Of a stretch of 64,000 nt of DNA, positions 23,838 through 31,747 are shown in pieces. The notes beneath the pieces are model-generated. The model was not told where the DNA came from and ran no database searches. It saw only the letters and a list, made by a program, of their open reading frames with translations. This DNA is from Flagellatimonas centrodinii (GTDB taxonomy: Bacteria > Pseudomonadota > Gammaproteobacteria > Nevskiales > Nevskiaceae): NCBI RefSeq assembly GCF_016918765.2, contig NZ_CP092104.1, positions 3,224,001 to 3,288,000 on the forward strand, written 5' to 3'. A program made the position numbers and the translations under genes. Within the stretch, counting starts at the first letter, position 1. The number at the start of each line of letters is the position of its first letter.

Positions 23838-24674
23838 TCAGGCGGCACGCAGCCGCTGCAGTGTCGCCATCACCGCGTCCGGCGCGGTATCGGCTGGAAT
23901 ACGAGCGAATCGGGTCGGGCTGTTGTCGGTCAGCGACTCACCACGCCAGATGGCATCCGGCAACCTCACCACCGCGTTGGTCAGCTGCGCCGCCTCGGTC
24001 ACGACCATCGTCCAGCCCTCGGGCGTCGCCTCGAGACGGTGCCGCGACGGCGGGACCAGCCCCAAGGTCCAGCGATTACCCCGCGCCACCTCGGCGACTT
24101 GCCGGTAGTGCGCCAGGCGCTCTGCATCGACACCGACATCGTCTTCGGCTTCGATCAGCATCAGCACCTCGATGGAGGGTCCGACGACGCCGTGCAGAAA
24201 ATTGGCCAGATGCAGGGTGGCGCCCTCAATCTGGTCGTCATCGGGCGATGATGAAAGCGACGGGTTGACGGCTGCCGCGGCGATGCCGATGGCATGGGCC
24301 GGCGATGGCATGGTCAGACACAGTGGTAACCCGGGCAGGCTGGAGGCCAGCCCCTGCAGCACCGCGTTGACGTGACGCATCAGCTGCGGGTCGGCAAGCA
24401 GCACTTTCAGGGCATAGCCGGTGCGCGGCTTCTCCCCCATGGCCTGCCGTAGCCTCGGGTGAGCGCGCACCCAGGCAGGAAACAGACGGGTGAGGTCGAG
24501 ACTGAGCACATCGCTTGCGAGCAAGCGCTGACATTGACCCAACCGCGCGACCAGGGCGTCAGCATCGGTCCAGTCGATGTCGCCTCCGTTCAGCACGCGG
24601 GCACAGTAATCGTGGCCGTCCAGCCACAACCGCGGGCGAGGCCCGGGTTGCGATCGGGACGGGAACCCGCTCAT
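23838..24674 (-). CDS. Unknown 278-aa protein in the catabolic operon
   Basis: A soluble protein with alternating strands and helices but no signature I can name. Segments worth searching are WLDGHDYCARVLNGGDIDWT at the N-terminus and SLPGLPLCLTMPSPAHAIGI, here as PLCLTMPSPAHA. The middle has VGPSIEVLMLIEAEDDVGV. The periodic strand-helix pattern would fit a TIM-barrel like UroD/MetE relatives, but no metal or cofactor motif is seen. Its ATG overlaps the stop of the SDR gene by 4 nt, so it is a true operon member. Confidence 0.6.
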   Translation of the reverse strand: MSGFPSRSQPGPRPRLWLDGHDYCARVLNGGDIDWTDADALVARLGQCQRLLASDVLSLDLTRLFPAWVRAHPRLRQAMGEKPRTGYALKVLLADPQLMRHVNAVLQGLASSLPGLPLCLTMPSPAHAIGIAAAAVNPSLSSSPDDDQIEGATLHLANFLHGVVGPSIEVLMLIEAEDDVGVDAERLAHYRQVAEVARGNRWTLGLVPPSRHRLEATPEGWTMVVTEAAQLTNAVVRLPDAIWRGESLTDNSPTRFARIPADTAPDAVMATLQRLRAA

Positions 24675-25486
24675 GCGGCGACCACACCACCGTCAATCGA
24701 CAGTTCAGCCCCGGTCACCCAGCCGGCCGCGTCGCTGGCCAGATAGATGACGGCGCTGGCGACATCCACCGGCTCGCCGAAGCGACCCAGGGGGTGCAGT
24801 GCCAGCAATGCCGCCTCGGCTGCAGCCCGATCGGGCGCCAGGCCCAAGGTAATCAAGCCATCAAGCAATTGCTCGCCCATGGCGGTGAGGATCAGTCCGG
24901 GATGCAGCGAGTTGACTCGGACCCCGGCCCCCAGACGTCCGCATTCAACCGCCGCCGCCTTGGTCAGGGAGCGCACGGCGCCTTTTGACGCCCCATAGGC
25001 GCCGTGGGCAATCACGCCCACCAACGCAGCGGCGGAGGACATGTTGACGATGGCGCCGCCACGCCCGGCGCTGCCCCCCGGCGACATCGCACGAATCGCA
25101 TGCTTGCAGCCTAGGAAGGTACCCGTGACATTGATGTCCTGAATCTGACGGAACTGCTCGACACTGCAGTCACGCACCAGCGAACCGGATTCGACGCCCG
25201 CATTGTTGACCAGGACATCGAGGCTACCGAATGCGCTCACCGCCGTCGCGACAGCGGCCTCCCAGGCCGGCTCGTCGGTGACGTCATGAACGGCGCAGAC
25301 GGCTTCGCCGCCCGCCGCGCGAATGGCTTCGACAGTGGCCTGACCCCCACCGTCGGCGATGTCGGTCACCACCAGGCGAGCGCCGACGGACGAGAGTGCC
25401 AGCGCAATTTCGCGGCCCAGCCCCTGCGCGCCACCGGTGACCAATGCGACCTTGCCGTCGAGGCGAAAGCGATTGAGGTAGTCCAT
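24671..25486 (-). CDS. Short-chain dehydrogenase/reductase (first enzyme of the operon)
   Basis: 271 aa. TGGAQGLGREIA is the cofactor loop, VTDIAD suggests NAD, and NNAGVE, VNMSSAAAL and the AYGASKGA catalytic motif follow. It resembles hydroxysteroid/cyclohexanol-type dehydrogenases. The ATG at 25486 has no Shine-Dalgarno of its own but lies 4 nt behind the stop of a short well-initiated ORF. An alternative in-frame ATG at 25572 would add a basic N-terminal extension. First enzyme gene downstream of the shared operator. Confidence 0.85.
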   Translation of the reverse strand: MDYLNRFRLDGKVALVTGGAQGLGREIALALSSVGARLVVTDIADGGGQATVEAIRAAGGEAVCAVHDVTDEPAWEAAVATAVSAFGSLDVLVNNAGVESGSLVRDCSVEQFRQIQDINVTGTFLGCKHAIRAMSPGGSAGRGGAIVNMSSAAALVGVIAHGAYGASKGAVRSLTKAAAVECGRLGAGVRVNSLHPGLILTAMGEQLLDGLITLGLAPDRAAAEAALLALHPLGRFGEPVDVASAVIYLASDAAGWVTGAELSIDGGVVAA

Positions 25487-25490
25487 GGCA

Positions 25491-25580
25491 TCAGCGCCGT
25501 TGCTGCGGACGAGCGACGACAACGGGACAGCTACCAACAGTCGCGATCGACTCCATCGCGACAACGCTTGCATGGGCCAT
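25491..25580 (-). CDS. 29-aa leader ORF in front of the SDR operon
   Basis: Begins ATG with GGAGGAG five bases upstream, the strongest ribosome site in the neighbourhood. It encodes MAHASVVAMESIATVGSC followed by PVVVARPQQRR. It stops 4 nt before the SDR ATG, so ribosomes could reinitiate. It may be a leader peptide or simply a coupling device; a frame difference from the SDR excludes a common start. Confidence 0.45.
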   Translation of the reverse strand: MAHASVVAMESIATVGSCPVVVARPQQRR

Positions 25581-25671
25581 GGTGACTCCTCCAGGCACTT
25601 GTTATGGATGGATACGTGGCTCTCACGGCCACGCTCCCATTGCAGGCTATCCAGACCCCCGAGGCCTTCCG

Positions 25672-25692
25672 CTACCCGCACGGGTAGTTTTG
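25672..25692. promoter_or_regulatory. Palindromic operator, copy 1
   Basis: CTACCC-GCAC-GGGTAG (25672-25687) followed by TTTTG. The same layout occurs at 35923-35943. It lies 92 bp upstream of the leader ORF and 63 bp upstream of the divergent lipoprotein gene, so it could serve both. The TACC/GGTA core suits LuxR/NarL-type helix-turn-helix proteins, and a MalT-type LuxR gene lies 10 kb away. Confidence 0.6.
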
Positions 25693-25749
25693 TCGGCCGC
25701 CGAGCCTGCGAGACTGCATCCACGAGTTGAAATTACCTTGGGGAGTCCC

Positions 25750-27213
25750 GTGTCCATACGTCCCGCAATCCGGTTGTCCCTTGCGCTGGCCCTGCTGGGC
25801 GCGCTCGGCGCCTGCGCCACACCGATTCCGCAGCCGGATTTCTCCGGTCTGATGAAACCGTTGGCGGAATGTCGCACGCTCTATGCCGAAGTGGATGCTC
25901 GGGTCGCCGCGGCGGGCGTCGGTCATCCGGCCTACCACCGGGTGCCCGGGTTTCCCTACCTGCGCACTGATCGGCTGATGGCGTCTTACGCTGATGAAGT
26001 CGGCGATCTCGACCGCTTCGGCGCATGGACCCGGCGCATGCGCGAGTTCGATCAGGAGGCGCGCGACTATGAGCTGCGCAACCTCAATCTGCCGCGACAG
26101 GAACGGGCTGATCTCCATGGCCGCATGCACGCCTGCGGCTACGGGCTGGTACCGTTGGAATTGCAGAATCCGGCCGTGCAGGCGCGGCTGCTGCAGGCGG
26201 TGCAGCCGCCGGACGAGTATTCCACGCTACGGCGAACCGTCGGCTTGCTGCCACTCACGGCACCGCTGGTACGCCACGAGTGGGAGGCCCGGGCGGCGAA
26301 CATCGAGGCACGCTTCGCCACCGCAGCGGCGTCACCAGCGGCCGGAACGGTGACGGTCTGGCAACCGACCATCGAGGTGGAGCGCCGCTGGGTCCCGGAT
26401 GACCTTCGCGCGCTGCCCGACGATCCGCTCGGCTTCCCCGGGCTGATCCTCACGGCCTGGCGAGCCTTGGTCGAGGCGCACGCGCCACAACTCTGGTGGC
26501 CGTCTGCATCGTCCGCGCCCGGCGCGCCACGCTGGCAGGACGGGCAGTTGCAGATCGATCGCAGTGAACCGGTGGTGCATTACCAGATCGGCTTTACCCG
26601 CTTCAACGGTCAGCCGCTGGTGCAGATCGTGTATTTCATCTGGAGCCAGGGCCCTCGCCATCCGCAATTACTGCAGTGGCGCGTGACACTCGATGCGCGG
26701 GCTGAACCACTGATCTACGACAGCCTGCATGCGGAAGACCAGATTCCACTCTGGTTTGCGGCACAGCCGCTGATCCCCCGTGACGACGTCGACGTGCCGC
26801 TGTTGATGCCACAGCTGACGGTACCCGACAGCCGTCCGGCGCTGCAGTTGGCAGGCCCGGCCAACCTGCTGGTGGGCATCGCTGCCGCCAACGCACCCCC
26901 TGCCAACGTAGACCGCCACCATTATCGGCTTCGATCGCTGGACGAGGTCTTCACCCAGGAAACCGCCGATGGCAGCGTCAACCTGTTCCTGCCCGACGGG
27001 CGGCTGCGCGGCAGCGATGGCTATGCCCCGGCCTGGTCCTGGCCCAGCGGCACGCCCGCGGATGGCGCCATCCGTCACTACCTCCGACAGCCGCTGGACC
27101 CGGTCAACCGCCACCACTACGACGACCCGCACTTGCTGGAGGCGTGGTTTCGCCTGCCGCCGCCGGCAACCGCTCAGCTCCCCAGTCGGCTCAGGGCGGA
27201 TTGGGTGAGGTAG
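25750..27213 (+). CDS. Secreted lipoprotein of unknown function
   Basis: 487 aa. A basic N-terminus, a hydrophobic stretch (LSLALALLGALGAC) and a lipobox LGAC show a lipoprotein signal peptide; the mature protein is predicted to sit in the envelope. The start is GTG at 25750 with GGGGAG close upstream. The body contains YHRVPGFPYLRTDR and LRNLNLPRQERADL. It ends with two aromatic/histidine motifs, DRHHYRLRSLDEVF and NRHHYDDPHLLEAWF. I do not recognise the family. Its 3' end overlaps the convergent DUF1329 gene by 40 bp. It is the only plus-strand gene in this part of the locus. Confidence 0.75.
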   Translation: MSIRPAIRLSLALALLGALGACATPIPQPDFSGLMKPLAECRTLYAEVDARVAAAGVGHPAYHRVPGFPYLRTDRLMASYADEVGDLDRFGAWTRRMREFDQEARDYELRNLNLPRQERADLHGRMHACGYGLVPLELQNPAVQARLLQAVQPPDEYSTLRRTVGLLPLTAPLVRHEWEARAANIEARFATAAASPAAGTVTVWQPTIEVERRWVPDDLRALPDDPLGFPGLILTAWRALVEAHAPQLWWPSASSAPGAPRWQDGQLQIDRSEPVVHYQIGFTRFNGQPLVQIVYFIWSQGPRHPQLLQWRVTLDARAEPLIYDSLHAEDQIPLWFAAQPLIPRDDVDVPLLMPQLTVPDSRPALQLAGPANLLVGIAAANAPPANVDRHHYRLRSLDEVFTQETADGSVNLFLPDGRLRGSDGYAPAWSWPSGTPADGAIRHYLRQPLDPVNRHHYDDPHLLEAWFRLPPPATAQLPSRLRADWVR

Positions 27214-28547
27214 CGGTCGTACATGCCGGGATCGTTGGCAATGGTGTCGTGGCCAGACGCGGTGCGGACCTGTTCCAGCCGCGTCATGCTGCGGGTCTGC
27301 AGGTCAAAGGCGTGGACATGCGCCCAGGACCAGTACGGATGCTTGCCATCGAGAAACCGTTTGTCGCCCTGTTCGTAGAGCGAGAAGGCGGCATCGAATG
27401 AACGGTAGGCCTGGCCGCGGCGGTCATACGACACCATCGCCACCGGCAGCCCGGTGCGGGCATCGAACCACACCCGCTTCTTGCTGACCGGCGCGCGCGG
27501 AAACTTCACCGGCTCGGCCTCGCAGATGATCGCTTCCGGCACCAGCTCGACGGTGGTGTCCCAAAAGGTCTTGCCTTCCGGCCCACCGTGCGTGCCGTGG
27601 TGCCAGTTGTCGTTATCGGCGTTCCAGTTGTCGGACAGCGCGCACAACGCCGGGCCGCGGCCGACGATGCGATAGTTGCCCCAGGTGTAGAGCGGATCGC
27701 CGGCGGCCCAGGCATCCGACAGATACAGCGTCGAGCCGGGAATCAGCGGCTCGAAGCGCTGGTCGGTCGGGAACTGGCGCACCCGCTTGAACTCGGGCAC
27801 GTAGCCGTAGAGCACCGGAAACGTGCTGTGGTCGTAGGGCCAGATGTTGAGAAACGATGTCCCGCGCGAACTGTGCGGTTCGAGAAAGACGATGGACTGG
27901 TAGCGCAGCTTGTCCTCATGGCCGGGCCAGTAGGGCTTGGGTTCCATGCTCACCCGTGCCACCGGTGACAGCTCGGCCCAGCCGGCCTCGTACTCGTAGT
28001 TGACCTTGCCCTCGGGACCGAGGTCCTGCTCGAAAATGGCGTAGAACGAGCCGTCGTGCCGCCCCCAGTTGAGGGTCAGGCTGGCAAACAGCTCCAGCGC
28101 CGACTGGGCGGCCGGAAACGGATTGCCGCCGATCCAGGGGCCACCATCCGGCGCCACCACGTTGCCCTTGTCATCGAACCGGGCCTTGCCCTGATTGCGC
28201 AGCGTCGCCTCCAGGTACTCCCAGGGGCTGAGCCGCATCAGGTCGGTGGTGCTGGCCTTGACCTTGAGGCGCCGCCCCATGGTTTTCACCTGCTCGTACT
28301 TGACCGGTTCCAGCAAGTCCTTCACCAGCTCGACATTGTCGGCGGTGATGACGTCACCCGGTTGGATGCGGCCACGGGTGTAGGCCTCGATCGACAGCAG
28401 CTCCTCAGGATACGCACGCGTGGCCTCGCCGGTTTCCGCCAAGGCCTGCCACAGCGGCATCAGCACACCGGCACCACCGGCGCCGGCAGCCACCGTCTTG
28501 AGAAAGTGGCGGCGGCTGAAGTCGCGGTCGAAGCGGCGTATATGCAT
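27174..28547 (-). CDS. DUF1329 family Tat-exported protein, paralogue A
   Basis: 457 aa. Starts MHIRRFDRDFSRRHFLK: SRRHFLK is a twin-arginine motif followed by a hydrophobic, Ala/Gly-rich stretch, so it is exported folded. The family core shows NWGRHDGSFYAIF, FLNIWPYDHSTFPVL, RQFPTDQRFEPLIPGS, SDAWAAGDPLYTWGNYR and KKRVWFDARTGLP. DUF1329 proteins are LolA/LolB-fold-like periplasmic or outer-membrane-associated factors that co-occur with DUF1302 barrels. AGGAG lies 7 nt before the ATG. A hairpin with T-run separates it from the DUF1302 gene. Last gene of the envelope operon. Confidence 0.88.
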   Translation of the reverse strand: MHIRRFDRDFSRRHFLKTVAAGAGGAGVLMPLWQALAETGEATRAYPEELLSIEAYTRGRIQPGDVITADNVELVKDLLEPVKYEQVKTMGRRLKVKASTTDLMRLSPWEYLEATLRNQGKARFDDKGNVVAPDGGPWIGGNPFPAAQSALELFASLTLNWGRHDGSFYAIFEQDLGPEGKVNYEYEAGWAELSPVARVSMEPKPYWPGHEDKLRYQSIVFLEPHSSRGTSFLNIWPYDHSTFPVLYGYVPEFKRVRQFPTDQRFEPLIPGSTLYLSDAWAAGDPLYTWGNYRIVGRGPALCALSDNWNADNDNWHHGTHGGPEGKTFWDTTVELVPEAIICEAEPVKFPRAPVSKKRVWFDARTGLPVAMVSYDRRGQAYRSFDAAFSLYEQGDKRFLDGKHPYWSWAHVHAFDLQTRSMTRLEQVRTASGHDTIANDPGMYDRYLTQSALSRLGS

Positions 28548-28559
28548 GTCGGTCTCCTG

Positions 28560-28591
28560 AAAAACGAACGCCGGGCAGTGCCCGGCGTTCG
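28560..28591 (-). terminator. Terminator-like hairpin between DUF1302 and DUF1329-A
   Basis: On the minus strand CGAACGCCGGGCA and TGCCCGGCGTTCG form a 13-bp perfect stem followed by TTTTT. It sits immediately before the next gene's ribosome site, so it probably attenuates rather than ends the operon, or protects the upstream 3' end. Confidence 0.7.
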
Positions 28592-28613
28592 TCACTGCAT
28601 GAGGAAGCAAAAA

Positions 28614-30692
28614 TCAGAACTGGTAGCCGATCCGCACCGTCAGTTCATCCGCGAAGTCGACCGTCGACAACAGGGTCTCGTTCGGGTTGTCGGCACCCAG
28701 ATCGCCGTCAATGAAGCTGTAGAAGGCCTCGAAGGTCCATTCACGCGAGGGCTTGTACTTGATGCCGGGCTGCACCAGCAGACTGCCGCGGGGATCGTAC
28801 AGCGCGGCGAAGCCGATGCGGTAGACATCCTGCGGGAACGGCTGCTGGAAGGCGAACACGAAGTAGTTGGCATCGCTCACGCCGGTCGCGGCCGCGAACT
28901 CGGAACCGCCGTAGCCACTGAGGTGACGTCCGAAGATGTCATCGGTGGTGCGATACATGTACTGGAACACCATGTAGGTGGCCGGGAAGGCCACCGAGAA
29001 CCGGTGGTACTTCTCCAACACCAGGGCACCGACCCAGGCATCCTCGACGATGTAGTTGCGGCTCAGCGAGGTGGCAGTGAAGGTGCGATCCGGCGTGTAG
29101 CTGGCTTCCAGGTTGATGATCAACTGGTCGAGCAGACCGCCGGGGGCACCTTCCGTCACATAGCTGGCACCCAGACCGTACACCTGCTCGCGGAAGTACT
29201 CGCGCGCAATGTGGCCGCGCAAGCTGCCACCGGCGGCGATGAAGAAGGTGTTGAGCTCATTGAAGCCCCCTTCATAGGTGTCGGCCACCGAGGCGGTCAG
29301 CGCCTGCGCGGCAGGAAACTCGGCGATGGCCGCATTGAGACCGGCGAGGCCGTCAAGACGCACCTGGGCCGCATAGTTGAACCACTCGTTGGCCGAGTAG
29401 ACGCCGCCCGGCGCCGCCTCGAACGGGGTTTCCGCCAACAGGGCGCCGGAATCGTTGCCCTGCAGGGCGAGCAACAGGTTGACGTAGCTGCCGAGTGTTC
29501 CCAGCTGATCCGGCAACGGCGTGGCGACGTTGGACTTGGTCCAGCGGAACACGCCGTCGGGGTTGATCCGCTCGGAGGCGATCGCCTGCAGGCCCCACTG
29601 GCCGAAGTTGCCCTTCAGGCGCAGGCCGTAGCTGAGATCATCGTCACGTCCGCTCTCCTTGTACAGGTCATGCACGGTGAACTGCACCGGGATGATGTTG
29701 TACTGCGTGTTGGGGTTGCCCAACACCGAGGGCTGGAACTTCTGCACGAAGGCATCGGCCAGCACCGAATCGGTGATCTGGTAGCCGAGACGAATCCCCA
29801 GCGAGGGGATGCGCTTGTCGGAAAACTCTTCCTGGGCGTAGTCGAGCAGCGAATGCCGACGCAGGTCGAGCCCATTCGGCACGTCCAGCACACGGAAGAA
29901 GATGGCCTGGCCCCAGGCGATCTGCTGGTTGCCGATGCGCAGGTTCAACGGGCCGTTGTTGTACTGGAGGAACAGGGCGGGGAAATAGATCTGGTAGTTC
30001 TCCCCGGTCCACTCCAGCGGATTGGCGCGACCGCCGCCCTCGACCCGATAGTCAAAGTAGTTGGGCGAGCCGGCGTACAACTCGGGATCACCGCCGAGAA
30101 TGCTGGCGCGGCTGTTGGCAATCGAACGCGCATCGAATTCGTCGTACACCGCCGGATCGTAAATACCGCGCAGACGCCCGATCAGCGACCAGTTCTGGCC
30201 ATAGCGAAGCCCGATTTCCAACTCACCGCGCAGAATCGCGTAGTTGATGTCGTTGTCGACCCGCGGGATCGGCGTGCCCTCCATGAGGGCGGTGTCAAAG
30301 CCGCGCAGCCCCGGCGAGCTGGTGTCGTTGGCGACGCCCGGGGGAAACGGAAGCGTGGTCCAGGTACCGATCTCCGGAACGGCGCCGACGATCGGCCCCA
30401 GGATAGGCCCGAGAATCACCAGATCGCTGGCGACGGTGCTGATCAGCGCCGGCGGCACAAAGGCCTGACGCTCGATCGACCGCTCGTTGAACGTGTTGCC
30501 CAACTGGTTGAAGGGGTTGTCGTAGCTGCTGGTGGAGTACGAACCCTCGGCGCGAACGAACCCGCCCACCGCCAGGTCGAAGTCACTCCAGAAGCCGTCC
30601 GCCAACGCGGCCGAGCTGAACGTCAATACCGCTACCACGAACGCCCAGCGGCCACGAATGGCGCGCTGCTGTTCCCTGTGATCCCTGATCAT
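28614..30692 (-). CDS. DUF1302 outer-membrane beta-barrel protein
   Basis: 692 aa. The signal peptide (RGRWAFVVAVLTFSSAALA) is cleaved after ALADG or ALA. The mature protein is rich in alternating strands and ends in TVRIGYQF, with the C-terminal Phe typical of outer-membrane barrels. Typical DUF1302 stretches are LRGELEIGLRYGQNWSLIGR, LFLQYNNGPLNLRIGNQQIAWGQ (in pieces) and LRRHSLLDYAQEEFSDKR. Proteins of this family are thought to admit hydrophobic substrates, by analogy with other barrels in catabolic clusters. GAGGAG precedes the ATG. Confidence 0.9.
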   Translation of the reverse strand: MIRDHREQQRAIRGRWAFVVAVLTFSSAALADGFWSDFDLAVGGFVRAEGSYSTSSYDNPFNQLGNTFNERSIERQAFVPPALISTVASDLVILGPILGPIVGAVPEIGTWTTLPFPPGVANDTSSPGLRGFDTALMEGTPIPRVDNDINYAILRGELEIGLRYGQNWSLIGRLRGIYDPAVYDEFDARSIANSRASILGGDPELYAGSPNYFDYRVEGGGRANPLEWTGENYQIYFPALFLQYNNGPLNLRIGNQQIAWGQAIFFRVLDVPNGLDLRRHSLLDYAQEEFSDKRIPSLGIRLGYQITDSVLADAFVQKFQPSVLGNPNTQYNIIPVQFTVHDLYKESGRDDDLSYGLRLKGNFGQWGLQAIASERINPDGVFRWTKSNVATPLPDQLGTLGSYVNLLLALQGNDSGALLAETPFEAAPGGVYSANEWFNYAAQVRLDGLAGLNAAIAEFPAAQALTASVADTYEGGFNELNTFFIAAGGSLRGHIAREYFREQVYGLGASYVTEGAPGGLLDQLIINLEASYTPDRTFTATSLSRNYIVEDAWVGALVLEKYHRFSVAFPATYMVFQYMYRTTDDIFGRHLSGYGGSEFAAATGVSDANYFVFAFQQPFPQDVYRIGFAALYDPRGSLLVQPGIKYKPSREWTFEAFYSFIDGDLGADNPNETLLSTVDFADELTVRIGYQF

Positions 30693-30719
30693 TATCCGTG
30701 CTCCTCGTCTCGTTGATCT

Positions 30720-31679
30720 TTATTCGGTCGCGACCCGCACGACCTGCCCTGCCTGCCCCACAGCCAGCAACGTGCCGGTGTCGCCGGCCGCTGCCACGTC
30801 GGTGTACCAGTAGGTCCCGATATCGCCTTCGCGATGGGACACCCAATGCCCCCCATCGTCATTGCTGGTCAACCATTCCCGCATACCGGCGACCACCACC
30901 GTGCCGTCGGTCCACGACTGCACCGCGAACAGGTTGGTCTTGGTATTGGTTTCCTGGCGTTCCCAGGTCACCCCGAGATCACGGGTATGCAGGATCACCC
31001 CGTTCTGGCCGACGGCATAGCCTCGGCCGTCATCCCAGATTTCAATCGCGAACATCGAGGCATCGCCCCGATGGACCACGGCCCAGTCTTCGCCGCCGTT
31101 GTCCGAGCGCAGCACCACGCCGTACTCGCCCGCCACCAGCACCACACCCGCATCGGTGACGCGGACATCGTAGAGGTGGGGCTCGATACCCTGCTGGTCA
31201 CTGTCCAGTGCCGGCCATTCGATCGCCACCATGTTCCAGTTGCGGCCGCCATCGGTCGACCGCAACAGGGCGCCAAACGCCCCGGCCGCCACCGCCAGAC
31301 CGTCGGCGTTCACGCCGACCGCCATCAACCGCTCTTCGGTTGGCGACGACACGCTCTGCCAGCCGTCGGCGCCCCGTACCGCAATCGCCCCCATCTGACC
31401 GACGGCGACGGCGTGGTTGCCGCGCTGATCGACACCCAGCAGCGCCAACGAGGTGCCGGGCACGGAATGGCGTGACCATTCAACGCCGGCATCAGCAGAT
31501 TCAAAGATGGTGGCATTGGTGCCCACCGCCAGACCACGGGCGCCATCCATGTCGAGGGCGAACAGCGCTTCGTGGGCGGTGCCCACGCGAACCGGCTCGG
31601 TCTCGAGCGCCAGCGCCGCGACGCAGGGTAGCGCCAGCAGCAGCGTCACGATCCCTCGCAGACCCTTGGAAAATTGCAT
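30720..31679 (-). CDS. YCF48/BNR-repeat beta-propeller, periplasmic
   Basis: 319 aa with a Sec signal (IVTLLLALPCVAALAL). Repeats of the photosystem-II-assembly-factor type follow: TIFESADAGVEWSRHS, LLRSTDGGRNWNMV, VVLRSDNGGEDWAVVH and VILHTRDLGVTWERQ, each with the S/T-x-D-x-G-x-x-W Asp-box pattern. It forms a seven-bladed propeller in the periplasm. In non-photosynthetic bacteria this family sits next to RND exporters of the COG1033 type, as here. 27 nt before the DUF1302 gene. Confidence 0.88.
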   Translation of the reverse strand: MQFSKGLRGIVTLLLALPCVAALALETEPVRVGTAHEALFALDMDGARGLAVGTNATIFESADAGVEWSRHSVPGTSLALLGVDQRGNHAVAVGQMGAIAVRGADGWQSVSSPTEERLMAVGVNADGLAVAAGAFGALLRSTDGGRNWNMVAIEWPALDSDQQGIEPHLYDVRVTDAGVVLVAGEYGVVLRSDNGGEDWAVVHRGDASMFAIEIWDDGRGYAVGQNGVILHTRDLGVTWERQETNTKTNLFAVQSWTDGTVVVAGMREWLTSNDDGGHWVSHREGDIGTYWYTDVAAAGDTGTLLAVGQAGQVVRVATE

Positions 31680-31696
31680 AGCCCCTCCAGTCAGAC

Positions 31697-31725
31697 CCGG
31701 CGCCTGCCCCTATGGCAGGCGCCGG
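31697..31725 (-). other. Intercistronic hairpin between DUF1329-B and YCF48
   Basis: CCGGCGCCTGCC and GGCAGGCGCCGG, 12-bp perfect arms with a 5-nt loop, without a following T-run. A candidate mRNA-stability or processing element. Confidence 0.6.
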
Positions 31726-31747
31726 ATATCAACGCCGTGATGAACGA

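Noticed and set aside
28056-30716. Very long plus-strand ORF opposite DUF1302 and DUF1329
   Set aside because: Antisense shadow of real genes: low-complexity HQR/GVDL composition and no domain, while the minus frame has a signal peptide and barrel pattern.
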